64,000 nucleotides of DNA from Thuidium tamariscinum (Eukaryota > Streptophyta > Bryopsida > Hypnales > Thuidiaceae): the NCBI GenBank assembly GCA_947034885.2, contig OZ019759.1:5024501-5088500 (forward strand). Direction: 5' to 3'. The notes beneath the pieces were generated by a model. It searched no databases. It was not told where the DNA came from and saw only the letters and a list, made by a program, of their open reading frames with translations. Within the stretch, counting starts at the first letter, position 1; each line of letters opens with the position of its first letter. Positions 40,163-51,190 of this stretch are shown here, piece by piece. The position numbers were made by a program, and so were the translations under genes.

Positions 40163-40891
40163 CAGGGTTGTCTATCCCGACGTGACGTGGGCTTTTCCCG
40201 TCCGGATGTCATGACGCGTCAGTCGTGACGAGTCAGGACGCGTCAGAGGCCGTCCCGAATGTTGACAGCGTCGTCGACGGCCTGGATGAAGTCCGTCGAC
40301 CGTCGACAAGGCCGTCCACGAGGCCGTCGACCGTTAACAGGGCCGTCGAGGAGGCCGTCGACCGTCGACAGGGCCGTCGAGGAGGCCGTCCACCGTCGAC
40401 AGGGCCGTCCACGAGGCCGTCGACCGTTAACAGGGCCGTCGAGGAGGCCGTCGACCATCGACAGGGCCGTCGAGGAGGCCGTCCACCGTCGATAGGGCCG
40501 TCGACGAGGCCGTCCACCGATTAGGGTTGGCCGGCTGCAAACTTCAGAGCCTTGTAACTTTTGCAAAAAGTCTTCAAATTGGGCAAATGAGATGTTTTTC
40601 GGCATCTACAGAAACTGTAGATGCCGAAAAACATCTCATTTGCCCAATTTGAAGACTTTTTGCAAAAGTTACAAGGCTCTGAAGTTTACAACCGGCTAGC
40701 CCTAATTGGTTCGATTCTATTCTAGACGGTCCGGTCGACGGTGGACGGCCTCGTTGACGGCCCTGTCGACGATTTTTCATGCTCTGTCGCGGATTCTGTC
40801 GTGAATTTCATCCTGACGGACGCTCGGCTCCCCGTCACGTCAGCGGACGGACATCCTGACGGACGGACGTGACGCGACGGAAGCAACCCTG
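40163..40891. mobile_element. hAT-type foldback MITE with internal repeats
   Basis: 729 bp, CAGGGTTG at the left end and CAACCCTG at the right, flanked by the perfect 8-bp target duplication GGGACTCC (40155-40162 and 40892-40899), as for hAT elements. The left half holds tandem units built on GGCCGTCGACCGT.AACAGG and GGCCGTCGAGGAGG (about 40270-40510). The centre (about 40517-40713) is a nearly perfect palindrome with a tiny loop at ACAGAAACTGT. Long open frames on both strands come from the GC-rich tandem units and are not genes. Confidence 0.93.
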
Positions 40892-40899
40892 GGGACTCC

Positions 40900-41668
40900 A
40901 CTCATTGCTTCCGTTGCTTCCAAGATTGTCTCCATGTTCCTTGTCGCCTCAGTCACCTCCTTAATGCCTTCTCCATAACGAAGTGGTCAAATCCCCAACT
41001 CTGAAACTTGACTATTTTTTGAAACAACTTTCTTTTCCCTCATTTTTGCTCTTCTAAGTGCCTTCAAAGATGAAAACAAGAGTGGCCTGTGATTTCTTCT
41101 GCGCTTCCTATCTACTACTACAAGACCACTCACCCACAAATACATGAAATTGTAACCCTAGAAGATGACGTTCTCTCCTTTCGAGGTGCAACTACAAGTG
41201 AGGTAGAATTGAGGAACTTGTGCTCTCGTAGTCCCTTCTTGGTATGGACTTAACTAGCACTCCATGAAAAGACAGCTAAGCTTTCAAAATTGGTGAATCT
41301 AGTGTCAGACAATTACGTTTTGTTTTGGTTTGAAATAGTTGCATTTAAGTTCTTTGTTGGGCCGGAAAGTACTACACCTATCCTACTCATTAATTTGCCT
41401 GCCTTATAATTCTAGAAATTAGTCTTTATTCAATTATTATCTAGGAGGGGTGGCTGCCCATTATTGTATGTAGTACATATAACCACTCCTATTCCATTCT
41501 GAAGATAGCTTCATCTTAAATGCTTGGTTCAATGAATTGACAACAGTATATTTATTACTATGTATATGCATTAGGTTTTGGTTTTGAACTTTTGAATGCC
41601 TTACCTAAATGTTTCTTTTATGTTCCGGAGATTGATCTTCCTTTACTTGTATCATTCTTGTTCTTGGC
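40900..41668. other. Non-coding, upstream of the Mutator-like gene
   Basis: No supported reading frame. The sequence probably holds the leader or promoter of the following gene; no clear TATA box or splice site could be chosen. Confidence 0.4.
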
Positions 41669-43049
41669 ATGGTGTGTCTAGCCATGGCGTACATACGTGG
41701 GGACGGAGATGAATTTCCTATCCATTTTCCTATTCGAGATGGTACAGTTGCAAGAGTTAGTAATCATTTTCTACACGTACGATTTAAGTTTGTAGAATCC
41801 TCTATCTACATTGAAGAGGAAATGAAGTTTGAGTGTGGTTCCTTACTTCAATTAGTGCCAATTGAGAGGTCAGTTGAGGATAATGGATGCTGTTGGTATC
41901 TTCCCACCGGAAATTATAGAGCCTACGATCTTTCCTTGTCTTTGCTTAGTGCATCTAAAGACATACCCAATCATCATTCTGAAGCTTCTATAGTGGAGAA
42001 GCCATTTCTTGCTCAAAGTAGCTCACCTAGTTTGGATAGAGAGAAGTTTACTACGTTGGGAAGGAAGTCTCTGGTGCGTCCAGTGAAAGTATAAATCTTA
42101 GATCCTATTGTGGAATTGTCTAGTGATTTGGACGAGGGCCCTTCTCAATTGCCTTGTCACACGTAGTCCTTTCCACCACAGTTTTTGCCTGAAGATGTGA
42201 AGTCATTAGACAAACCTATTCAAGCTTGTTTGTTTGAGAGTTCAAAGAAATCAACTGACGTCCAACCTCAAGTTTCAATGGATATTATTGATAATGTTAG
42301 TATACTTACTTGGTTGAGAAGACTTGCAAATATGCACCGTTCTCAGAACAAGTTGTCTACATTGGATATGGATTCGGTTAAGCTGCAACAAGTGAACTAC
42401 GTACCAACGACTTTTGACGGTGATATCATATTTGAATTGCCTCCTCGTCGCTCAAATGCTTCATCCGCGGCTCGCAACTTGGAGGGCATGGACAAGCGTT
42501 ATGATGGTCATCCATGGTGCAAGTTAGTTACAACAAATATACACAACTCCGACTACTTGAAATTTTGTAAGTCATACTGCATTGGTCATCTTGCTTGTGT
42601 AAATCCTTCTTATGATTTCTTGAGAAGAACTGGAAGTCGGAATGAAATAGAGTGGAGTGGGTGTACAACCTTTCCATTTACTACTGGAGAAAAGCCCCCT
42701 AAGGATTCTACTATTGTTTGCAAAGTATACAAGAATCCTCCAATTTGCCTAAACCATTGCTCTGCTCGAATATACTATTGCTACAATGAAAATCTTGATA
42801 TGACTAGGGCTGCTATTCATTTTGGAGATCATGCACATCTTGTTGCAAAGGGTATGTATAGAGACTCTGCTACTGAAATTTCTGCCCTCATAGCAGAAGA
42901 GGTCACGAAAATACCAACGGCCACTAACTCTACTATAGCGCTTTCAGCTAGTAAGGAATCCTATCAAACTATCTTTTTCATCATGGAGAGGGAACAAAGA
43001 AGATGCTAGAAGGTGAAGAACTACAAGAGGTAATAGACCAGTTTCAATA
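41669..43049 (+). pseudogene. Mutator-like transposase gene, left part
   Basis: Encodes an N-terminal region followed by a GCM/FLYWCH/WRKY-type zinc cluster: FCKSYC.GHLAC.NPSYDFL, EWSGCTTFPF, PPKDSTIVCKVYKNPPIC, HCSARIYYC, AAIHFGDHAHLV. This is the DNA-binding module of a plant Mutator-like transposase family. The frame is damaged by two in-frame stops (near 42092 and 42163) and by a one-base slip in a T run near 42972; after it the text continues as HHGEGTKKMLEGEELQEV and IDQFQY. It breaks off at the 20-kb transposon and resumes at 63374 in a matching frame. Confidence 0.7.
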
Positions 43050-43079
43050 TAAGGCCTTATCTCGTTAAAACGAGACAAA
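43050..43079 (+). repeat. Left terminal inverted repeat
   Basis: Begins TAAGGCCTTATCTCG, then GTTAAAACGAGACAAA. Just inside (43130-43165) the related phrase CATTAAATTGAGACT occurs twice in tandem, like subterminal copies of the terminus. Confidence 0.75.
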
Positions 43080-43624
43080 CCGTAGTCTCATTTTTATGGT
43101 TTTCTATTTTAGGATAAAAAAATATTTCATTAAATTGAGACTTTTCATTAAATTGAGACTCAAAAATGTCAAGAATTATACTTTATTATTATTTTCTTAC
43201 TTCTACAAGTATAAAATATCTACAATCAACATCCAATTTTCTTCTTTCAATTATTTTATAAGTAAATGAAGTACCTCAAAACATTTTTAAGTTAGATGTT
43301 TTCAAAATGGAGACCTCTACTTCCTACAATACATAGGTGAAATTTCATGATATCACATTTTGACTTAACAATCTTGTCACCAACTTCTCTATACAAGAAA
43401 ATATTTTTCTATTTACAATGCAGAGATACAATCATAAAAATATATATACTATTAATAGAAATCAATATGAGCTAAGTAATCACCATATTCTGATGAATGA
43501 CATATCCAAGCAAATGTACATTTGGTACATGCAAATATCATTCTGATTATTTATAACTACAACGGAAAAAAATCTAGTACTTGAAATACAACAACAAAAA
43601 TCTACTACTACCATTATAAAATAT

Positions 43625-46480
43625 TCATTCTTCTTCCATAGACTCATCCTCTTCAACAATACGTTCATCCATTGCAAAGGCTGCCATTGATGCCTTTATG
43701 ATACCAATCTCTAAGTTTGGAATTGACACTTTTGGTTTTTTAGTGTTTTCTCGAAAACGAGGCTTCCAAGCCGTTAGAATACAACCCGTACTTAACCATG
43801 TTGGCTTGATCGCGGTGTCTTCACACCACACATTTCCTTTTTTCGTGTCCCATCCTTCATATGTATCCATATTAATGTGCCGATTTGAGGTAGGCATCCA
43901 ATATTGAATCTTGATCAGATGCATATGCCCTGGATCTAGACTTGGAGCAGTGATGGCCCTAGCAAGCCAAAATGGTTTAGGGTCATCATCAGCGGGGCGC
44001 ACTGCGATAAAAGAACCCTCGTGTATATCAGCATTAACACGGAATGAGGGACGCGGACGATCACGTCTTCGTCCAACAAACGGTGCATCTTCAGCGTCTT
44101 CCTCGTGCAATGTGCCATCTCTTTGCATTCGATCTGTCTCGTCAAGGGCAATCCGGGAAGCTGGCCAAAATCCATCAAGTAATGCTTCACGGACTTGAAG
44201 AGGTGCATCCAGAGTCGCGCGAACGCCTTTCCAATAATCTTCCAAGCCGCCATTCTTCCGCCTGAATTCTCCTGTGTAATCATCATTTGACATTTTCTTC
44301 CAATATTCAACAAAACCGTTCAAACCCTTCTTTATATCTAGAAGAGCCTTCATCGGTTCAGGAACTAGAGGTGGTGGACTACCGGTTGGCACTTTAGGAA
44401 GTCCATCTGTTGTCTCGGACCACAATTTAATTCCTTTGCCATCCTTGGGCAACCACTTATCATCCGTACACAAATGTTTATATTCCATCAAAGGCCATCC
44501 ATTAGAATCCTTGAAAAACTTGAATTGTTGAGATCTAGAATGACCCTCTAAGAAGTCCCCACCTGTGCCGAGGTATCCATGTACAAATGCTTTAAAGTCA
44601 GGAACTTCCTCAATAAGATGAGGAATCACAAGAAGCTCTTCAGTATCCATGAAGGACTTCATAAGCCTGGGAAGTGTGGGATAGTTATTTGTCTTCAATC
44701 AAGTGCTCCATCGACCAAAAAGAGCATCAATGTCTTCATGAGTGTGTCCCACAATGAGGAAGTTGATGTACACCTCACGAAAAATGCCTTTGCATACTAG
44801 CATGGAGCAAAAACCAAAAACACAACGGTTCTTGTTGTCCCCTGAACAATTATCAAGCTGCAATATTAATACTGGAGGAAGAGGTTTACTTGGAAGTGGT
44901 TCGTCCAGAGGTAGAAGGAGGGAGTCCAAACACGTTTCTGCTCCATTTAAAAGCGCTTTCGTTAAGGTGGACTAGTTATTTTCTACTGAAAATAACGTGC
45001 GTGAAGAATTCTTTGGCACTCCTTCCAAATCACGCAACAATCTTGCAATTGACCCAATGGTATGATTTGAATCTGTTGGATAAATGTCTAAACCGTAGTG
45101 TACATGTCGCACATCGCCATGCCCATGAGCAATCATACCTGTAACAACTACAGGCATTTTCATAAACGATTCTGTCACTTTGGTCTTATGAGAAAAGTGT
45201 GGTGAAGTGGTCTTTGAATGATCCATCTTGTCATGAATGATGCACAACATCTTTTCTGGAGATCTTACGGATTCATCCCGATTTCCGTAGTAGTACTATC
45301 TATGAGCCAATTGCCCTTGATTATGTGTTTCTTTCAGTTTTTCCCACTTAGATCTTGCCTCTTCACTAGCACAAGCACTTTTCAATTGGTTGTATTTGTC
45401 ACACAACCCACACCTAACAAATGAATCTCCACGAGCCTTTGCAGCGAACTCAGGAAAAGAATCACGACGAATATTGCTCAAACCACTAGAAGAAATGGGT
45501 GACAAATTGAATGTAGCATTGGTTTCATTGATTGTTTTCAATTGGTCACTCCAACGAAACGAAGATGGAAGAACCATGGCAATGACCTTTTTCCCAGACT
45601 CGAGTGTCCTCGTCTTGTGCGGCATCTTATCAGCATCCGACTCACTTAACTTCCGAAGTGTAGCAGTAGCTTGAAGAGTTTGGATACGAGGCTTTTTACT
45701 TCCCAAATTCCCATGTACATCCGCTTGCTTCCCAGTTTTGGCTTGCTCTTTGTACCTATAGTACGTACATTTTGCAATCCCATGAATGATCCACCATGCG
45801 GTAGGACACACTTTTCTCTCTTTCAAGGTGATCCACTCTTTGCCACTAGCGTCCTTGTGGATTTGCCTATGTACCTCTAAGAGTGTCTTGTTTCGAGCCT
45901 TGTAGTCATTCCCTCTATACAAATCAGTCCGTATTGCTTGAATTTGTGCACGTGGAAAAGGTTGTACACAATTATTTTCGCAACAACTCTTTGTGGAAAC
46001 TGTTGTGATTGATTCCATAGTCAAGAGAAGTTCTTTTTTGGAAGGGACCTCAGGGTAAACTCTTACACGAGTTGTTTCATACGATCTAACCCCCTTGCGG
46101 ATTCTCTTGGGAGCAATAGACGCATTGTACTTATGTGTTTCATCATGGTCATACAAAGAAGCACCATCATGAAGGAACACTCTCCTAATGGGCCAAGAAC
46201 GTAGTGACCACATGTTTGCAGAGGGGAATAAGTCCTCATTTAAAGATTCAGCAATATGAATTGCAACTCGGTCATCACCAAGCGACTTCCCATTTTGGTC
46301 AATGACTAACTCAGGGTCAATGTTTTGAATTACTCCCCTCGCAACGTCCACTCCATCTTCACTTTGCAGAGTGACAGGCCGTGTGACCCACTTCGCACGA
46401 GGGGTTCCATCGCACAAACGAACATCCAGTGGAAGTACATGGACTAGATTCGCGAAGTCCTCTGATCCATGGTAATCCAT
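43625..46480 (-). pseudogene. DUF7869 transposase-like protein
   Basis: One 952-codon frame from ATG 46480, interrupted only by three in-frame stops (TAG, TAG, TGA) at the ends of otherwise continuous segments: after QLAHR, after SVENN and after GRWST. The N-terminal half carries the family's cysteine cluster (CCENNCVQPF, TAWWIIHGIAKCTYYRY) and CGLCDKYNQLKSAC. The centre has the signature LQLDNCSGDNKN, REVYINFLIVGHTHEDID and ALFGR, which I recognise as the DUF7869 core, probably an RNase-H/DDE fold (inference). The C-terminus is a substrate- or DNA-binding region ending in acidic residues. It is the best candidate for the transposase of the 20-kb element. Seven copies of the element's palindrome lie just upstream of the start. 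All three stops could come from C-to-T changes in CAG or CGA codons. Confidence 0.8.
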
Positions 46481-46512
46481 TCTGCAAATAATATGTCAAC
46501 AAATAGAGAATA

Positions 46513-47297
46513 TATCACCAAGTCGACGATAACAAATGAATATGCACATCCCCTTGACTGCAAATCAATCCAAAAACGCCACCGATTGATCCACTGAATT
46601 GATTCACATATACCGTTTTTTTTTGTGAAACATTATTAAAACAAGGCAATAAAGATTATATACAATCCCATCTGAAAACTATCCTCGAATCGACGATAAC
46701 GTTGACAAGTCACATATACTCTAATGTACCTCTAGTATGTACGGCTAATAATGATCCTGACATTTGAACATGAACAACTCTCTACTACAAAAGAGTAAAC
46801 ACAAAATGCATATTCACTTAGATATTGAGTTATCCTCGACTCGAGGATAATCATAAGCCGTACACATAGTTTTCAGTAATCGATGTTCCCATTCACTTTT
46901 TGATTTAAGTCTAGTCATGGTAAAAATTACAACAAGATTTACAACTTTATCAAGTATCCTCAAGTCGAGGATAACCCTTACAGAAGGAGGACTAATAACA
47001 AGGGAACCACAATCCGAGCTTCAAGTAAATCTTTAAACATAAAATGATACAATTATCAAATATCCAATATCAATATGTATTAGTACACTAAAGAGATATC
47101 CTCGACTCGAGGATAAGTTCTTCATAAAAATCATGCACAGTACTACCAATGATAGACTTATTCATCCACAAATTCACCTTCAAAATTGAGTTAGAAGTCC
47201 TCAAGGTTCCCGAGTAATAATCTCAATCACTTCTATGTTCTTCCTTATCATCATCGAGTCGATGATATCGACAACTGCTATCATCGACTCAGTGATA
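46513..47297. repeat. Element palindromes upstream of DUF7869, seven copies
   Basis: 19-bp palindrome TATCCTCGACTCGAGGATA and variants at 46513, 46680, 46831 (perfect), 46955, 47097 (perfect), 47249 and 47279. Spacing is mostly 120-170 bp, with the last two adjacent. Variation is mostly at the fifth base pair (C/G or A/T, still symmetric), at the centre, and by CG to TG/CA changes. Confidence 0.93.
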
Positions 47298-47913
47298 CAT
47301 TACATGTGTATGCCGCAATTTTCGGCTACAAATTAGGAAGATACACCAGACAATAACTCCATCAACAGCTCGGTGGAAGTCATTGTAAAATGCATTGCAC
47401 AACTTCTGAATGAATACAGAATCTCAAAGAATACAGAAGTGCGCACAAACATACGTCAAACATGCAATTCATAGAAAACACTACTTGCTACTTACTATGC
47501 AGGATGATGATTTTGCAGACGATGCAGAGAAGTACCTGAATCCGAAAACGTATTTGGTATCCACAGATGAAATAGCTCCAACAAGTTGAAAGAAGTTGCA
47601 GAAGCGAATGCAAGATTGAAAAACAAAAAACGAAGCGTGGTAGCAACAGGAGAGCATACAGTCAATTGTTTGTGCATGACGAAATGAGTGCGGTCTCAAG
47701 AAGAGAAGCGGGAGCTTCAAGACAGGAAGGGCGGGAAAAATAGGCGCGTAAGGGACATTATTTGAATTTGTCCAAATACCCGCCCTCGGACGCAAAAATT
47801 TGGGCAAGTGGAACGGAACTTTCGGCGATGCCTTCCACAACTTTCGCGCACCGAATAAGCGGTCCGAAGTTGTTAATACTGAAATTCCGTGTATCTCCTG
47901 ACAGATTGACGGC

Positions 47914-47921
47914 ATCTTATA
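47914..47921 (-). promoter_or_regulatory. Possible TATA box of the DUF7869 gene
   Basis: Reads TATAAGAT on minus, next to a GC-richer stretch (47,690-47,890) like a promoter or leader exon. It lies about 1.4 kb before the start codon, with the palindrome cluster between. Position fits, but the match is weak. Confidence 0.3.
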
Positions 47922-48172
47922 GTCAGCTCCCTATTTTATGACCCTCCATAGTTGTAAACACTAAATGTAGTTCGTTGACTTCCGAACTCCTACAACTAGA
48001 ATCTGCAACTTTTCCAGCCAACTTTCACAGTGGCTGCCCACGCCTTTTAGTGAATTCCAATAGCAGTAAATTAGTCCTACGCTTTCACTTTTTTTAGATT
48101 GTAGGGTTCAACTTCTTCCTTTAGTGTTGAACTTCCAGCTGTAGGGAACTGAACTCTAAACCCTACATCTGG

Positions 48173-48198
48173 ACCCTAAACCCTAAACCCTAAACCCT
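48173..48198. repeat. Interstitial telomere-type repeat
   Basis: 26 bp of ACCCTAAA repeated without error, nearly four units of the plant telomere repeat. Single AAACCCTA-like units also occur just upstream (about 48157). Confidence 0.9.
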
Positions 48199-50390
48199 CC
48201 TTTTTTGTTTTAAATTAGGAGTGATATTATGGTGAAAGCACAAACCTATGAAAAATCCTGAAAAATTGCTAATTATCAAGGATAATTAGAATAATGGGAA
48301 ATGATTGTGAGTATGTAATGAGAAATTAAGGATTGGTTAAATCTTTCCCACCCTCCCTCCCTTCCATTAAGCCCCAATAATATTTTTCTTAAAGAGCTTT
48401 TTTATTTTTTTAAAGAGCTTTTTTATTTTACTTTGGAAAAACTTTAGTCAAAAACTCCAAATTAGTCCTGATTCAATGGGATTAAGGATCTAAGTAACTC
48501 TGTAACTACCAAATCATGCAGCCTGTGTAACTACCAAGTCATGCTGTGTGTAACCACCAAGGCAGGTAATTTCCAGTACCACCAAGGCAAGCCAGACTGG
48601 TACCATTGAGTAAGCATGATGGGCTGAAATTTTGAGCATGACCAAGTTAGTCACCAAATTCAGAGACCAGATTATGTGAGGACATGCTGAGTCACGTATT
48701 TTGACCTGTTGAGTCACTTGTTTGACCTGCTGAGTCATTTGAATGACCGAGATTATAAAGCCAACTTGCAAAAGTGCCGTAGTATCTGGCTTTTGAGCTA
48801 CAGTGTGGCCGTCTCGACTCAGCGTGAAGCAAAGAGTTACTGGAGTCTTCGGGGAGAAGGATGACGACTTCACAGGTCCCAAATTATGATGGTTTCTATA
48901 GTTAGTCATTTGTGAGGATGTATTTGGATTATAAGCTCTGTTGTTTGATATATTAGAATTTGTGACAGCGATAACAAGCTGCTAGTGGGCTGTAGACACC
49001 TTGTCTGCGACTAACTTTACATTGTGATGTGGGGTTTGTCATGGGGACAGGTGAGGCCCACTGCTTCAATGACTATTCTACCAACATGGAGCTTCCAACA
49101 CTTATGACACTTTCACCTGGGGATACTTTGTTCATGTTTTGTTAATCTTTGTGATTAGACATGATTTTAGTTTTACATGGCAAATATTTCATAGAATATT
49201 GCAAATTGTAAAGAGACTGCTGTATAGTTTGTTGAGCAGTGCTAATAAAATGTTACATTTTAGATAAGTGATGAAACTTTAGTATTGGATTCAGATTGCA
49301 TGGACCAATACTTTAATTGCTACTTGCTGCATTGTGATGGAATATTATAGATTGTAAGGATTTGGTAGGAATAGCCCAGCAATGGGATGTCCCACCCACC
49401 CTCCCGGGGGTTTCCTAAATCCCAATTGTGGAAGCCTGTAGGGTTTAGGATTTAGATATGGGGTTTAGAATTCAATTCCTCGCTTTTAGACTTTGGATTT
49501 CAAAGTCTCGAACGGTTCAATTGCAAGGGTTTAAACTCACCAAAAAAACATTGATGATTCATTTGAACATGTGCCTTTCCTAAAGATTTAGAATAAATTA
49601 TTTCCTATGAAATATTGTTAGTTATGTCCCTAGAACTTCTATACTCCATCCGTATTTGTTGTGCATATTTCTTTTCATTTTCTACTATAGGCATAAAATC
49701 TTTGTCTTCTAAAATATTTAAATGTAATTTTGATCTTAAGAGTTCAGGATAGTTATAAGTTTTTCAATTTCTTCGCAAAATTGACTTTTATTACGCTTTA
49801 GCGAGTGGCCATATTTTTAATAACATTAAAGTACACCTAAAATTCTAGAAAAAATTAGATACTATAAGTTCATATAGATAAATACGTAAATGTTTTTTGT
49901 TTTGATAACCCATCTTTGTATTCACATATGGCACATAACACTGAACTTATTCCTTGAAAAACTAAAAATACTATTATTAAAATAGCAAATTTGACTTCAT
50001 TTCATAAAGGATTTTGTATTTTTACAAACTCATATAGTTAGTGCTGCCCTAAATAGTCCACTTGTCTTCCTTTAAATTAGAATCAGATTATTGTAATTCA
50101 TGTAATTTTGGATAGAAGTCTAAAAATATTATACTATAAAACACTAGTAAACCAATTAGTTTTTAAAACATTTCATATAATACCTTCAAGTTCATATTTA
50201 CTTCTTGTAAAAAAGTGTTTTCAAAATAGCTAAGTTTTTCAAATACTTTTCATCGCATCATTGTAGATAAAGAAGCACCTATGAAGAAACTGAAATCCAA
50301 GAACATCTTATACCTTCTATTTTCTAGTGAAAATAGATTTCACACCAAATGGTAAAATAGAAATGGACGAAGAGATTGAAGTCAAAGTTC

Positions 50391-51190
50391 TAGGGCCATT
50401 CCAACTTCTACATATTTTTTTTGGCCATTCCCCACGTGAAAGTGGGCATCATTTCATGCTTGTTCGAATTTTGAGAAAATGGCAAGTTGAGCCATTCTTC
50501 CGAATGGAAATAGAATTGGGCATGCTCTCTTCTGTGAAACCAAAATTCCTCATGGATTCCAATGGTCTAGGGCCACTCCAACTTCTACGTATTTTTTTTA
50601 TCCATACCCCACGTGAAATTCAGCATGATTTGATGCTTGTTCAAATTTTGAGAAAATGGTAGGTTTAGCCATTTTCCCGAATGGAAATAGAATTGGGCAT
50701 GCTCCCTTTTGCGAAACCGAAATTCCTCATGGATTCCAATGGTCTAGGGCCATTCCAACTTCTACGTATTTTTTTTTGTCCATACCGCACATGAAATTCA
50801 GCATGATTTGATGCTTGTTCGAATTTTGAGAAAATTACAGGTTTAGCCATTCTTCTGAATGGAAATAGAATTGGGCATGCTCTCTTTTGTGAAACCGAAA
50901 TTCCTCATGGATTCCAATGGTCTAGGGCCATTCCAACTTCTACATTTTTTTTGGCCATACCGCACGTGAAATTCGACATGATTTGATGTTTGCTTGAATT
51001 TTGAGAAAATGGCAGGTTTAGCCATTTTTCCGAATGGAAATAGAATTGGGCATGCTCCCTTTCGCGAAACCAAAATTCCTCATGGATTCCAATGGTCTAG
51101 GGCTATTCCAACTTCTACATATTTTTTTTGGCCATTCCCCATGTGAAATTCGGCATGATTTAATGCTTGCTTGAATTTTGAGAACAAGAG
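50391..51190. repeat. Short satellite array, about 177-bp unit
   Basis: TCTAGGGCCATTCCAACTTC or a close variant begins units at about 50389, 50567, 50743, 50921 and 51096, giving periods of 175-178 bp and about 4.5 copies. Each unit also carries GAATGGAAATAGAATTGGGC and CCTCATGGATTCCAATGGTC. The first copy is the most diverged. Open frames across it are by-products of the repeat. Confidence 0.92.

Noticed and set aside
40225-40605. Several overlapping Arg/Pro-rich reading frames on both strands
   Set aside because: They come from GC-rich tandem units inside the hAT MITE and have no independent support.
48173-48198. Chromosome end
   Set aside because: Only about four telomere units with ordinary DNA on both sides; an interstitial array.
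50327-51073. Repetitive reading frames on both strands
   Set aside because: They follow the 177-bp satellite period and are not genes.
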